Positions 26,690 through 36,396 of a stretch of 64,000 nt of DNA are shown here, piece after piece. This stretch comes from an uncultured Erythrobacter sp. (GTDB lineage Bacteria > Pseudomonadota > Alphaproteobacteria > Sphingomonadales > Sphingomonadaceae), in contig NZ_CANLMB010000001.1 in NCBI RefSeq assembly GCF_947492365.1, positions 868,001 through 932,000 on the forward strand, read 5' to 3'. A program made the position numbers and the translations under genes. Under the pieces are notes generated by a model, which worked only from the letters and a program-made list of their open reading frames with translations, was not told where the DNA came from and searched no databases. Numbering within the stretch: position 1 is the stretch's first letter; each line of letters begins with the position of its first letter.

Positions 26690-28081
26690 TTATCGAGCCT
26701 TGCGCTCTGCTTCGCGCCGTTCGGCCATGCCAAGCAGCTTAAGCTTGCGATGAAGCGCAGACCTCTCCATCCCAATAAAGGTCGCTGTTTTGGAGATATT
26801 CCCCGAAAAACGGCGGATCTGGATGGTGAGGTATTCGCGTTCAAAGCTTTCGCGCGCCTCTCGCAAAGGCACGCCCATCATCGCAGTCAGCCCCTGCCCT
26901 GAAGCCGCAAGCCGCCCGCCCGTAATCTCGCCCGGTAGCATGTCGGTTTCGACCACGGTCAAACGTTCGCGCGGTGTCATGATGATCGTGCGCTCAACCA
27001 CATTGCGAAGCTGGCGAACATTTCCCGGCCAGTCATAGGCCTGAAGAGCAGCCATAGCTTCTTCTGAGATTTCGGGTGCTGGAAGGCCCTGGTCGGAGGA
27101 ATAGCGGGTGAAGAAATGCTCTGCCAATGCGGGGATATCGTCACGGCGCTCGGACAGTGAGGGGATCGAGACCGGCACAACATTCAGACGGTAGAACAGA
27201 TCTTCACGGAAGCGCTTCTCTTCCATCTCGGCTGCGAGATCGCGCGATGTGGAGGAGACCACGCGCACATCCACGCCGATCTGGCGGGTGCCGCCGACGC
27301 GGACAAAGCTCTGCTCGGTCAACACGCGCAAGATACGCGCCTGCGTCGACAAAGGCATATCGGCAACTTCATCGAGATAGAGAGTGCCGCCGTCAGCCAT
27401 TTCGAGGAGGCCCGGTCGAACCTGCTTGCCGTCCGCTTCCTCGCCAAACAGCTCCTGTTCAAAACGTTCGGGTGTGATGCGGGCCGAGTTGACGAGCACG
27501 AAGGCGCTGTCGGACCGATTACTCCATGAATGCAGCATCCGCGCGGCAACTTCCTTGCCCGCCCCTGCTGGTCCCGAAATTAGCACCCGGCTACCGGTAT
27601 TCGCCACGCGTTTGAGGGTCGCGCGGACCGCGTTGATCGCAGGCGAATTGCCGGTGAAATCGGCGCTTCCCCAGCTGGAATCGCGAAGCTGCGTGTTCTC
27701 GCGCCGCAGACGCTCGGTCTCGGTTGCACGCTCGACCAGCAGCAACAGCCGGGAGGCCTCGAACGGCTTCTCGATAAAGTCCATCGCCCCGCGCCCGACT
27801 GCCGACACGGCGGTGTCGATATTGCCATGACCGGAGAATATGATGACAGGCAGATCGGGCTCACGCTGCTTAATCGCGTCAAGCATTTCGAGCCCATCCA
27901 TATCGCTCCCGTGCAGCCAAACATCCAGGAGGACGAGGCTCGGCCGACGCTCGTCAATCGCAGCGAGCGCGCTGGTGCTGTCGGCGGCGGTGCGGCATTC
28001 ATAGCCTTCATCGCCAAGCACGCCGGCAACCAGTTCGCGAATATCGCGTTCATCATCGACTATCAGGATATCAAGCGCCAT
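26690..28081 (-). CDS. ntrX: NtrX-type response regulator lacking GAFTGA
   Basis: Response regulator paired with NtrY in nitrogen and redox signalling. Receiver domain (1-120, phosphoacceptor D53 in LVLLDVW), AAA+ domain with Walker A GPAGAGKE and Walker B TLYLDEVADM, and a Fis-type helix-turn-helix at the C-terminus (NISKTATFIGMERSALHRKLKLLG). The sigma54-contacting GAFTGA loop is absent: the FGxE segment passes directly to GKQVRPGLLEMADGG. It lies downstream of ntrY with a 72-base gap. Confidence 0.92.
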   Translation of the reverse strand: MALDILIVDDERDIRELVAGVLGDEGYECRTAADSTSALAAIDERRPSLVLLDVWLHGSDMDGLEMLDAIKQREPDLPVIIFSGHGNIDTAVSAVGRGAMDFIEKPFEASRLLLLVERATETERLRRENTQLRDSSWGSADFTGNSPAINAVRATLKRVANTGSRVLISGPAGAGKEVAARMLHSWSNRSDSAFVLVNSARITPERFEQELFGEEADGKQVRPGLLEMADGGTLYLDEVADMPLSTQARILRVLTEQSFVRVGGTRQIGVDVRVVSSTSRDLAAEMEEKRFREDLFYRLNVVPVSIPSLSERRDDIPALAEHFFTRYSSDQGLPAPEISEEAMAALQAYDWPGNVRQLRNVVERTIIMTPRERLTVVETDMLPGEITGGRLAASGQGLTAMMGVPLREARESFEREYLTIQIRRFSGNISKTATFIGMERSALHRKLKLLGMAERREAERKAR

Positions 28082-28153
28082 GCGCTACTCCTTGTGAGGG
28101 GATCGGTCCGCGGGGACCGTGAGGGGTTCGTTTGAAGTCGGTCTTGGGTGACA

Positions 28154-30400
28154 TCACGCTGGCTCGCAGCCGGGATCATCGGGCACTCTGGCAAAGCGCA
28201 ATGTGACACGCGTGCCGCCATCTGCGCCGCTGGCAAAGCTCATATCGCCGCCGTGCTCATCGACGATTTTGTTGACGATTGCGAGGCCCAGCCCCGTGCC
28301 CTTTTCTCGTGTGGTCACATAGGGTTCAACAATACGCTCCCGGTCAGAGGGCAGCCCGATGCCGTTATCCTCGACCATGATGGCGATACGGTCGCCATGG
28401 TCTTCCATCGTCACGCCGATCTTGCCGGAGAACTGCGCGTCTTCTTCGGCGGCGCGCGCTTCGACCGCTTCGACGGCGTTCTTGAGCACATTGGTCATCG
28501 CCTGACCAAGCTGGTGGCGGTCGCATTCGATCATGCGGTCGGAGAGGTCGTTTGCAGATACGCCAAATGCGATTTCGGAATGTGCAACTTCCTGCAGGAA
28601 CACCGCCTGCCGGACCAGGTCGAGCGCGTCCTCGTTGCGGAACACCGGCTTGGGCAGACGCGCAAACGAAGAGAATTCATCGACCATCTTGCGCAGATCA
28701 CCCACTTGCCGAACGATGGTGTTGGTAAGCTCGTCAAACAGCTCGCCATCCTCGACCTCGACCTGTTTGCGATAACGGCGCTTGAGCCGCTCGGTTGCAA
28801 GCTGGATTGGGGTGAGTGGGTTCTTGATCTCATGAGCGATCCGGCGGGCAACATCGGACCATGCTGCCTGTCTCTGATCGAGCAATTGGCGGGTGATGTC
28901 TTCGAAGGTGATGACATGGCCGCTGCTGCCTGGCGCAACCTTGACCGCAAGCGTTAGCAATTCGCCGTCTTTGGCATGGTTGACGATGGCCCGGTCCCTG
29001 CCCTCACTCACCATCTGGCAAATTTCGGGCGAGAGCGCGTCGAGGCCCTGCCCGCCGAAATCTTCGCCGAGGAGCCCTTGCGCGGAACTGTTCATCAGCA
29101 GAACCCGGCTTTCATCATCGACCGAGATTACACCTGCCGTGACCGATTCCAGCACCGCTTCCATAAAGGCGCGGCGATCGTCGATCTGGCGATTGGCGCT
29201 GACGAGAGCATCGGTCTGCTTTTCGAGTTGCGCGGTCATGCGGTTGAACGCGCGATTGAGTAGGCCAATCTCGTCCGCTCCGGTGCGACCTTCGACCCGT
29301 AGAGCAAAGTTGCCCTGCCCCACCTTGCGCGCAGCACCGACTAGATCAGTCAAAGGCTCAACCTGACGGTCGGCAAAGCGCAGGGCAAACCAAACCGCAA
29401 TCCCCACGAGCAGTAGGCTCATTGCGATCAAGGCGATGTTGAAGCGCAGTTGAAGTGTGCGGGCCTCTTCGGTCAGCGTCTCGTACGAGGCAGAGATCGA
29501 CTGTGCGATTTCCCATTGCTGGAACATCTCTTCTTCGGTTGTACGCGCATTGTAGAGATAGACACCGGTCTCGCGGTCAATCGGTGCAATCGCAGCGATC
29601 CGCTCGGCGCTGCCCTCCACCACGACAAATTCGCCAGCGTCAAGGCGTGCAAGTGCGGCCATGCTGAAGGCAAGAGGGCTGTTGTCTTCAAGCAGGTTCA
29701 TGATCGCGGCGGTTCGTAACGTGCCATCATCCATACGTTGGAGGATTGCGCTTTCAGAGATTTCGCGCCCCTGCGCCTGAAATGCATAGAAATCGGGGAA
29801 GTCAGGATCGGTGATCGGCACACGTCGGAGAATGTCACCCATATCGACAGCCATTGTGATCGTGTGCTGCTCTACGTCGCGCTGATTGGCGTCATAATAA
29901 CCTGCTGCCAGCGTGTTGGCGTTCTCCACCAACCCTCGAGAATCGTCGGAGAACCAAAACGCTACGCCCGTCTGGAATAGAAAGGCAGCGAAGCCTGCGA
30001 CCAGCAAGGTCGGCACTGCCGCAATGACCGAGAAGAAGAAAACGAGGCGCACATGCAGCCGCGCGGTGCTTCCGGCTGCACGCCGCAGAGCCATCCTGCG
30101 GCCAATCAACACGATTATCGCCAGCGCGGGCACCAAGACCGCCACCATCAGCAGCGAGACTTGCAAGGATGGCAGCCCGCCCGAATCTGCCGGTTGGCCG
30201 GAATAGGCAGCGTAATTCGCGCCCAAAGCAACAAGCAGCGCGATAATCGAGAGCACTTCTAGCCATATGAAGATGTTGGCGCGGCGCGAAGTGACTACAA
30301 ATTGTCGCCACCAGCGCGGGGACTGGCGCAACCCTGGACGCGCTCCGCCGGACGCCTCCGCGCCAAGATTCTCAGAGGGGGTCAGCGTGGTGCCTTCCAT
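28154..30400 (-). CDS. ntrY: Sensor histidine kinase NtrY
   Basis: Membrane-bound sensor kinase for NtrX. Three closely spaced helices near the N-terminus, a periplasmic domain of about 150 residues and a further helix (ALIAMSLLLVGIAVWFAL) lead into HAMP, PAS and HisKA domains. The phosphoacceptor histidine is in RRIAHEIKNPLTPIQLATERL; the ATP-binding domain has NVLKNAVEAVEAR, DNGIGLP and GTGLGLAIV. Its 748 residues match the family. A 20-base imperfect palindrome lies just upstream of the start. Confidence 0.93.
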   Translation of the reverse strand: MEGTTLTPSENLGAEASGGARPGLRQSPRWWRQFVVTSRRANIFIWLEVLSIIALLVALGANYAAYSGQPADSGGLPSLQVSLLMVAVLVPALAIIVLIGRRMALRRAAGSTARLHVRLVFFFSVIAAVPTLLVAGFAAFLFQTGVAFWFSDDSRGLVENANTLAAGYYDANQRDVEQHTITMAVDMGDILRRVPITDPDFPDFYAFQAQGREISESAILQRMDDGTLRTAAIMNLLEDNSPLAFSMAALARLDAGEFVVVEGSAERIAAIAPIDRETGVYLYNARTTEEEMFQQWEIAQSISASYETLTEEARTLQLRFNIALIAMSLLLVGIAVWFALRFADRQVEPLTDLVGAARKVGQGNFALRVEGRTGADEIGLLNRAFNRMTAQLEKQTDALVSANRQIDDRRAFMEAVLESVTAGVISVDDESRVLLMNSSAQGLLGEDFGGQGLDALSPEICQMVSEGRDRAIVNHAKDGELLTLAVKVAPGSSGHVITFEDITRQLLDQRQAAWSDVARRIAHEIKNPLTPIQLATERLKRRYRKQVEVEDGELFDELTNTIVRQVGDLRKMVDEFSSFARLPKPVFRNEDALDLVRQAVFLQEVAHSEIAFGVSANDLSDRMIECDRHQLGQAMTNVLKNAVEAVEARAAEEDAQFSGKIGVTMEDHGDRIAIMVEDNGIGLPSDRERIVEPYVTTREKGTGLGLAIVNKIVDEHGGDMSFASGADGGTRVTLRFARVPDDPGCEPA

Positions 30401-30410
30401 AGTTGCCTAG

Positions 30411-30430
30411 TTACAACGATAGTGTTGCAA
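30411..30430 (-). promoter_or_regulatory. Imperfect palindrome before ntrY
   Basis: TTACAAC (30411-30417), six bases, then GTTGCAA (30424-30430): arms match in six of seven positions. It ends 11 bases from the ntrY start, within the 70-base gap to ntrC. This could be an operator for separate control of ntrYX. No regulator can be assigned. Confidence 0.3.
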
Positions 30431-30470
30431 GGATGCAAGCTAAAAGTGACAAATAGGTCGCAGTTCTGCG

Positions 30471-31892
30471 TCAGGCCGGTCTCGCAAAGCGATCAGGTAC
30501 GATTCCGAGTTCATTGATCCGTTTGCGCAAGGTGTTGCGATTGATCCCGAGCAGCTTGGCCGCGCGCACTTGGTTGCCGCCGGTTACACCTAGTGCATGC
30601 TCGATCAGTGGCTTTTCGAATGCCGCCAATGCTGCTGCATAAACTGTCCCCGATGCCGGCACCTCTTTTGCAAGCCATTGGTCGAGCGCAGCACCGATCC
30701 CGCCCTCACCGCCCCCCTGTCCTGCAGCAAAGGCGGTGTCCTCGCCAAGGATGTCAGTCAGGCTCACCGCATCGATCAAGTCCTCGCGCGCCATCAGACA
30801 AAGGCGATAGATGACGTTGCGCAGTTCACGCACATTGCCCCGCCATGCGCGTTGCTCGAGCGCCTCGATGGCTCCGTGCGCGAGTTGGCGTCGAGGCAGA
30901 CCGTCTTCTGCAGCTTGCGCAAGGAAGTGCTGCGAAAGCACTTCGATATCCTCGCGGCGCTCGCGCAAAGGTGGCAGCTCGATGGGAACAACATTGAGCC
31001 GATAGAAAAGGTCCTCGCGAAATTCTCCTGCAGCAATCATCGGTGCAAGATCGCGGTTGGTTGCGGCGATGATCCGGACGTTGACCGCGATTTCCTGCCG
31101 TCCGCCAACGCGCCGGATCCGGCCTGACTGAAGCGCACGCAAGAGCCGTGTCTGGGCCTCCGCAGGCATGTCACCGATTTCGTCCAGAAACAGCGTGCCG
31201 CCATTGGCCTGCTCAAACTTACCGATCGCCTGCGCGATCGCGCCCGTGAACGCACCCTTTTCGTGCCCGAACAGCTCGCTTTCGATCAATTCGCGCGGGA
31301 TCGCGGCTGTGTTGACCGCAACAAAGGGGCCAGTGCGCCGCGCACCGAGCTGATGGATTGCTTCTGCGACGAGTTCTTTGCCTGTCCCGCTTTCTCCTGT
31401 GACGAGCACGGTGAGGTCGTTGCGCAGCACACGCGTAATCATCCGGTAGACGCCCTGCATCGCAGGGCTGCGCCCGACTAGCGGCATGCTTTCTTCAGGC
31501 CCAGGTTCAGAGATATCTGTGCTTGCAGCCCTCCCTCCAACCGCCTGAACCACCGCGCGCACGAGTTCATCGAGGTCGAAGGGTTTGGGGAAATACTCGA
31601 ATGCATCGCCCTCGCTCGCGCGCACTGCAGTGTCGAGTGTGTTTTGCGCAGACAGCACGATTACCGGCATGTCGGGCGCGGCGGAGCGCACAGAGGAAAG
31701 GCTCGCCAACCCGTCTCCATCTTCGAGCATGACGTCTGTGAGCATCGCGTCAAAGTCGCGTTCGAAAAGCAGGGCATCCCGCTCGGCTATTGATGCGCAC
31801 CGCAGGATTGCAAAACCCTCATCCTCCAGCGCAGCTGTAATAACCGCCACAATCGCGCTGTCATCTTCAACCAGGAGTATGGTGCCGGACAT
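30471..31892 (-). CDS. ntrC: Nitrogen regulation response regulator NtrC
   Basis: Sigma54-dependent enhancer-binding activator of nitrogen assimilation genes. Receiver domain (1-120, D53 in MLTDVML), AAA+ domain with Walker A GESGTGKE, the intact sigma54-contacting GAFTGA in [14 protein letters not shown] and Walker [11 protein letters not shown], and a Fis-type DNA-binding end ([20 protein letters not shown]). 473 residues. It follows ntrB by 10 bases. Confidence 0.95.
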   Translation of the reverse strand: MSGTILLVEDDSAIVAVITAALEDEGFAILRCASIAERDALLFERDFDAMLTDVMLEDGDGLASLSSVRSAAPDMPVIVLSAQNTLDTAVRASEGDAFEYFPKPFDLDELVRAVVQAVGGRAASTDISEPGPEESMPLVGRSPAMQGVYRMITRVLRNDLTVLVTGESGTGKELVAEAIHQLGARRTGPFVAVNTAAIPRELIESELFGHEKGAFTGAIAQAIGKFEQANGGTLFLDEIGDMPAEAQTRLLRALQSGRIRRVGGRQEIAVNVRIIAATNRDLAPMIAAGEFREDLFYRLNVVPIELPPLRERREDIEVLSQHFLAQAAEDGLPRRQLAHGAIEALEQRAWRGNVRELRNVIYRLCLMAREDLIDAVSLTDILGEDTAFAAGQGGGEGGIGAALDQWLAKEVPASGTVYAAALAAFEKPLIEHALGVTGGNQVRAAKLLGINRNTLRKRINELGIVPDRFARPA

Positions 31893-31902
31893 GTGCGCGT
31901 TC

Positions 31903-33012
31903 CTAGGTTGAAGAAGCTTGGGGCGCGAGCGGGAGATGCACGCGGAAATGGGTAAAGCCGGATCGAGTGTCGCGTTCGTGGCTGATCGACCCGTTCATGT
32001 CGCGCACAAGCTTTCGCACCAAGGCAAGACCAAGCCCCTGCCCCGACTGCTTGGAAGAGATGAACGGTTCAAATATGTGATCACTGATCGCCGGGTCGAT
32101 GCCTGCACCATTGTCTGAAATAGTGATTTCGATCGGCAATTTAACCGCGCGGCCAAAACGAACCGCGCTAAAGGACAAACCGCTGGCAAACCGGGTCTGC
32201 ACGATCACTTCGCTACCCTCATTGTGCTCCGCAAGTGCGGCATCGCGGGCATTGGAAACAAGGTTGATTAGCACTTGCTCCAAAGCATCGCGATTGGCGA
32301 ACGCCGGTGGGAGCGAGGGGTCAAACGCCTCGCGAATATCCACTCCCTCGGCAGAGCCTGCTCGCACGGTTGCAATAGCAGAGCGGATCGCTTCATGCGG
32401 ATTGCAAGGCGCGGCCTCTTGTGTGGTCTGCGCACCCAACTCCTGCATCCGGTCAATCAACCGTGCGATCCGGTCGACCTCGTCTGTGATCATTACGGCG
32501 AGCTTTTTGTCGGCAGGCGGCAGTTTGCGAGCGGCCAATTGGCCTGCCCCGCGGATTGCGGCGAGCGGGTTCTTGATCTCGTGAGCAAGCACGGCCGGGG
32601 CGCTGACGGCTGCGATGGCCTCATCGCCGCGCGCCGCGTCGTCATGCACTGCTGACGCAAGAGTTACGACCCGCCAACCCGGGTGACTCCCAAGCGGAGA
32701 CATGGTGAGATTTATCCTCATATCGCCGCCGCGCACCGAGATATCGCGCGCGACCAGAGCTTCGTCCGCTTCGCTCAATCGCGCTTCGACACGCGGATCA
32801 ACCGGACCGAGAATTTCGAGCAGGCTCTTGCCGATCAGCCGGTTTGCGCTGATGCCAAGCAAACTCTCTGCCGAATAATTTGCCTGTGTAACTTGGCCGT
32901 TCGTGTCGACCAGCAATAGGGCAAAGACCAAACCCGCAATCTGCGTGTCGCCATCAGGCTGCGCGCTCTCTGTGCCGATTGTGCCGGACCCGCTGGCCAA
33001 ACTCGCGGCCAC
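31903..33012 (-). CDS. ntrB: Nitrogen regulation sensor kinase NtrB
   Basis: Cytosolic histidine kinase/phosphatase acting on NtrC and controlled by PII. PAS domain (about 25-120), then HisKA with the phosphoacceptor histidine in VLAHEIKNPLAAIRGAGQLA, and a HATPase domain with NLVSNARDAAL, DNGAGIDP and GQGLGLALV. No membrane segment is seen. 369 residues. It is 2 bases downstream of dusB. Confidence 0.94.
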   Translation of the reverse strand: MAASLASGSGTIGTESAQPDGDTQIAGLVFALLLVDTNGQVTQANYSAESLLGISANRLIGKSLLEILGPVDPRVEARLSEADEALVARDISVRGGDMRINLTMSPLGSHPGWRVVTLASAVHDDAARGDEAIAAVSAPAVLAHEIKNPLAAIRGAGQLAARKLPPADKKLAVMITDEVDRIARLIDRMQELGAQTTQEAAPCNPHEAIRSAIATVRAGSAEGVDIREAFDPSLPPAFANRDALEQVLINLVSNARDAALAEHNEGSEVIVQTRFASGLSFSAVRFGRAVKLPIEITISDNGAGIDPAISDHIFEPFISSKQSGQGLGLALVRKLVRDMNGSISHERDTRSGFTHFRVHLPLAPQASST

Positions 33013-33014
33013 GT

Positions 33015-34037
33015 TCAGGCTGCTTTGGCCGTTCGGCCCAGAAACGGGGAGTAAAAGCGCTCGATCTCGCCCAGAACTTCATCGGGATCGTCGATGAAAT
33101 TGGCTTTGTTGCGGAACTCGGCCGAGCCGTGCATTCCCTTAGTGTACCAGCCCAGATGCTTGCGCGCGATTTTGGTCCCGACATTGCGGCCATAGTGATC
33201 GAGCATGCGGTGATAGTGCTCGACCAGCACCGTGTATTGCTCATCAAAGCTGGGCGTGGGGATCACAGAACCCGTGCGCCACCAATGCATCACCTGACCC
33301 AGCAGCCACGGCTTTCCATAAGCGCCGCGCCCGATCATCAGCCCGTCTGCGCCCGATTGCTCAAGCGCCTTGGCCGCGTCGTCAATGGTGCAGATATCGC
33401 CGTTGACGATCACCGGAATGCTGACCGCATCTTTCACCTTGCGGATAAAGGACCAGTCGGCGCTGCCTTTATACATCTGGTTGCGGGTGCGCCCGTGAAC
33501 AGTGATCATCTTTACGCCAAGATCCTCGGCAATGCGTGCCATTTCGGGCGCGTTGAGGCTCTGGTGATCCCAGCCCATACGCATCTTGACCGTGACCGGC
33601 ACATCGACCGCTTTGACCGTCGCCTCCATCAGCTTGGTAGCAAGCGGCACTTCGCGCATCAGGGCCGAGCCTGCAAACTGGCCGACGACTTTGCGGACCG
33701 GGCAGCCGAAATTGATGTCGATGATTGCGGCGCCATTGCCCTCTTGCAGTTTGGCGGCTTCGGCCATCGAGCCTGGATCACAGCCGACGAGCTGCATCGA
33801 AACCGGCTCCTCGGTCTGGTCCCAGGCTGTTTTCTGGATCGACTGGCGCGTTTCGCGGATCGCGGCTTCGCTAGCGACCATCTCCGTAACATTGAGGCCC
33901 GAGCCATAGCGGCGCACCAAAGTGCGGAACGGCAAATCTGTGACACCTGTCATCGGCGCGAGCAGCACGGGCTCGGCTATCGTCTCGGGACCGATCTGCA
34001 TAGGCTTCAGAGCCGGGGGTGTAGGAATGTCTGTCAT
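33015..34037 (-). CDS. dusB: tRNA-dihydrouridine synthase DusB (NifR3)
   Basis: FMN enzyme that reduces uridines in the tRNA D-loop. The N-terminus [22 protein letters not shown], the substrate-binding [17 protein letters not shown], the catalytic Cys in [10 protein letters not shown], and [17 protein letters not shown] are all standard. 340 residues. It is the first gene of the nifR3-ntrB-ntrC-ntrY-ntrX order conserved in alphaproteobacteria and is divergent from ispDF with 85 bases between. Confidence 0.95.
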   Translation of the reverse strand: MTDIPTPPALKPMQIGPETIAEPVLLAPMTGVTDLPFRTLVRRYGSGLNVTEMVASEAAIRETRQSIQKTAWDQTEEPVSMQLVGCDPGSMAEAAKLQEGNGAAIIDINFGCPVRKVVGQFAGSALMREVPLATKLMEATVKAVDVPVTVKMRMGWDHQSLNAPEMARIAEDLGVKMITVHGRTRNQMYKGSADWSFIRKVKDAVSIPVIVNGDICTIDDAAKALEQSGADGLMIGRGAYGKPWLLGQVMHWWRTGSVIPTPSFDEQYTVLVEHYHRMLDHYGRNVGTKIARKHLGWYTKGMHGSAEFRNKANFIDDPDEVLGEIERFYSPFLGRTAKAA

Positions 34038-34122
34038 CGGGGTGCCTAAATATTGGGCATTGCTCGGTTCGGGCGCTTAGTGGATTGCGAAAAGCCCGTC
34101 CAGACCCTAAGCGCTCGCACAT

Positions 34123-35289
34123 ATGGCCCCGCGCGCTCCCCTTCCCCCTTTTGCAGCCATCATCGTGGCGGCGGGCAAAGGCCTGCGGGTGGGCGGAGAC
34201 ACTCCCAAACAGTTTCGTAAATGGCGGGGCCGCGCTGTGATTGCGCATTCGGTCGAGCGGTTGATTGCGTCAGGCGCTGCGCCGCTGGTCGTCGTGGTGG
34301 CGGAAGGGGCATCGCAAGATGCGAATGCGGCGCTTTCCGGTCTAGACGGCTACATTCTCGCGGTCGGAGGAGCGACACGGCAGGACTCGGTTCGCGCCGG
34401 GTTGGAGGCATTGGAGAGTTCCAGACCAGAACGTGTCCTGATTCACGACGCAGCCCGGCCTGACATCACGCCCGAAGTGCTGGAACGCCTGCTCACCGCG
34501 CTCGGCGCCCACGCAGGCGCTATCCCCTCCCTCCACGTGGTTGATAGCCTCGCCGTCGCGGCAGCGGATGAAACCATGGCGGGCAAGGCTGAGCGCGAGA
34601 CATTGCGCCGGGTCCAGACACCGCAAGCCTTTCGTTATCCTGATATCCTCGCCGCACACCGCAACTGGTCTGGCAAAAGCGATGCGGGAGATGATGCGCA
34701 GGTGCTCGCAGCCAGCGGCGGTTCAGTTGCGCTGGTACAAGGCGATGAGCGACTGAAGAAGATCACTTTTGCGGAAGATTTGATGGATACTCACTCAGCA
34801 CCCATTTTCCGTGTCGGACAGGGCTTTGACGTTCACCGGCTCGTCGAAGGTGAACAGTTGTGGCTGTGCGGGATCAAGCTGGAGCACACGCACGGCCTTG
34901 CCGGTCATTCCGATGCAGATGTGGCGCTCCACGCGATCACCGATGCCGTTCTCGGCGCGATTGGCGACGGCGATATTGGTACCCACTTCCCGCCCAGCGA
35001 CCCGCAATGGGCAGGCGCGCGTTCGGGCCAGTTTCTGGAACATGCGGTGAAGCTGGCTGGCGAAGCTGGTTTCGTGCTGGGCAATATCGATCTCACCATC
35101 ATCTGCGAGGCACCCAAGATCGGCCCACACCGCCCGGCCATGCGCGCCGAAGTCGCCCGTCTGACAGGGCTTGATGAAGCTGCCGTCAGTATTAAAGCGA
35201 CCACCACAGAAAGGCTCGGTTTTACCGGGCGCGGCGAAGGTATCGCGGCTCAGGCGATTGTCGGTCTAACCGGCGCTAGAAATATTTGA
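34123..35289 (+). CDS. ispDF: Bifunctional IspD/IspF, MEP isoprenoid pathway
   Basis: Fused enzyme doing the third and fifth steps of the non-mevalonate pathway. IspD (residues about 1-222): AAIIVAAGKGLRVGGDTPKQF nucleotide-binding loop, VLIHDAARPDITPEVLERL. IspF (about 227-388): RVGQGFDVHRL and HSDADVALHAITDAVLGAIGDGDIG hold the metal ligands Asp-x-His and His. The fusion is known in alpha- and epsilonproteobacteria, where it links steps that are not consecutive. Confidence 0.96.
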   Translation: MAPRAPLPPFAAIIVAAGKGLRVGGDTPKQFRKWRGRAVIAHSVERLIASGAAPLVVVVAEGASQDANAALSGLDGYILAVGGATRQDSVRAGLEALESSRPERVLIHDAARPDITPEVLERLLTALGAHAGAIPSLHVVDSLAVAAADETMAGKAERETLRRVQTPQAFRYPDILAAHRNWSGKSDAGDDAQVLAASGGSVALVQGDERLKKITFAEDLMDTHSAPIFRVGQGFDVHRLVEGEQLWLCGIKLEHTHGLAGHSDADVALHAITDAVLGAIGDGDIGTHFPPSDPQWAGARSGQFLEHAVKLAGEAGFVLGNIDLTIICEAPKIGPHRPAMRAEVARLTGLDEAAVSIKATTTERLGFTGRGEGIAAQAIVGLTGARNI

Positions 35290-35302
35290 GCAGGAGGAAA
35301 TG

Positions 35303-35884
35303 ATGAAGCAGCTCACCACATTCGCAGGCGCTGCCCTGATGGCAGGGGCTGCTTTTGGCGCCGCTCCTGCCTCGGCGCAGGTTGAAGACCTCGACCCGGC
35401 GGCGGTTGCAGCGGCGACCCGTTACGCTCTGCCGCTGGCGTTTGAGGGATTCATGACGCGCTGTTTCGACCGGCTCGACAACGATGGTTATGCTGTCACC
35501 AATGCGGAAACGCTGCGCGCAAAATTCAGCGACGGTGCGGACGCGGCCTGGCCCGGTGCGCGGACGCTGATCGTTCAGATGGCTTCGGAAGAGGCCGACA
35601 ATATGACTGATGTCTTCAATATGCTCGACGATGATGCGCTGCGTCCTTTTGTCGACGGCCTGGTCGAGAACATGGTCGCGCAGGAGATCCGTCCGGAGGA
35701 TTGCGAGACAATTGAACGCGGCCTCGAAATTTTCGACCCGGTGCCCGCTGACAACATGGCGGCGCTAGTCGGCTTTATCGTCGAGCTGGTAGCAGAGGAA
35801 GAGGCGCGCAATGTCGAAATCGAGCCGGAAATGACTGAGAGCCGCGCTCGCAAACTGCGCGAGCAGGAAGAGGAACGGCGATAG
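35303..35884 (+). CDS. Secreted hypothetical protein
   Basis: Unrecognised exported protein of 193 residues. A signal peptide covers about 1-26 (MKQLTTFAGAALMAGAAFG, ending ASAQ). The mature part is acidic and mostly helical, with two cysteines (near MTRCFDRL and PEDCETIERG) that could pair. The second of two adjacent ATGs (35303) is preferred because AGGAGG lies 5 bases upstream of it; ATG 35300 is too close. It sits between ispDF and pncC, 13 bases and one overlapping base away. Confidence 0.65.
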   Translation: MKQLTTFAGAALMAGAAFGAAPASAQVEDLDPAAVAAATRYALPLAFEGFMTRCFDRLDNDGYAVTNAETLRAKFSDGADAAWPGARTLIVQMASEEADNMTDVFNMLDDDALRPFVDGLVENMVAQEIRPEDCETIERGLEIFDPVPADNMAALVGFIVELVAEEEARNVEIEPEMTESRARKLREQEEERR

Positions 35885-36396
35885 TGAGCAACTACCTCCT
35901 CTCCGATGACATCTCCGAATTGGCTGCTCGCGTCGTGGCCGAAAACGCTGCAGCCGGTCGCAAGGTCGCAACAGCGGAAAGCTGCACCGGCGGGCTGGTT
36001 GCTGGAGCGCTGACAGAAATTGCGGGTTCCTCTTCGGTACTTGATCGGGGCTTCGTGACCTACTCGAACGAAGCGAAGATGGAATCGCTGGGGGTGGCGC
36101 AGGATATTATTGAGACCTTCGGTGCGGTTTCGATCGCCTGTGTCTGGGCGATGGCACAGGGCGCATTGGAGCGTTCCAACGCTGATGTCGCAGTCGCTAT
36201 CAGCGGTGTGGCAGGTCCGGGTGGCGGCACCCAGCTAAAGCCGGTCGGCACAGTCGTCTTTGCCCGCGCGGTGCGCAATTCAACCGGAGAGCCGGAGGGT
36301 GAGCTTAAGCACTTCGACGGCGGCGACGGCCCCGGCGGACGCGCTGCAATCCGGCGTCAGGCGACGATCTGCGCGCTCGAATTGCTGCTGCCGTAA
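35884..36396 (+). CDS. pncC: CinA-family nicotinamide-nucleotide amidohydrolase (PncC)
   Basis: Deamidates nicotinamide mononucleotide in the NAD salvage cycle. The C-terminal CinA domain is present alone: AESCTGGLVAGALTEIAGSS with the catalytic serine, DRGFVTYSNEAKMESLGV, and AISGVAGPGGGTQLKPVGTVVFA. 170 residues is the stand-alone length. GTG at 35884 overlaps the preceding stop by one base. The 3' end overlaps the minus-strand ratA/coq10 gene by 40 bases. Confidence 0.92.
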   Translation: MSNYLLSDDISELAARVVAENAAAGRKVATAESCTGGLVAGALTEIAGSSSVLDRGFVTYSNEAKMESLGVAQDIIETFGAVSIACVWAMAQGALERSNADVAVAISGVAGPGGGTQLKPVGTVVFARAVRNSTGEPEGELKHFDGGDGPGGRAAIRRQATICALELLLP

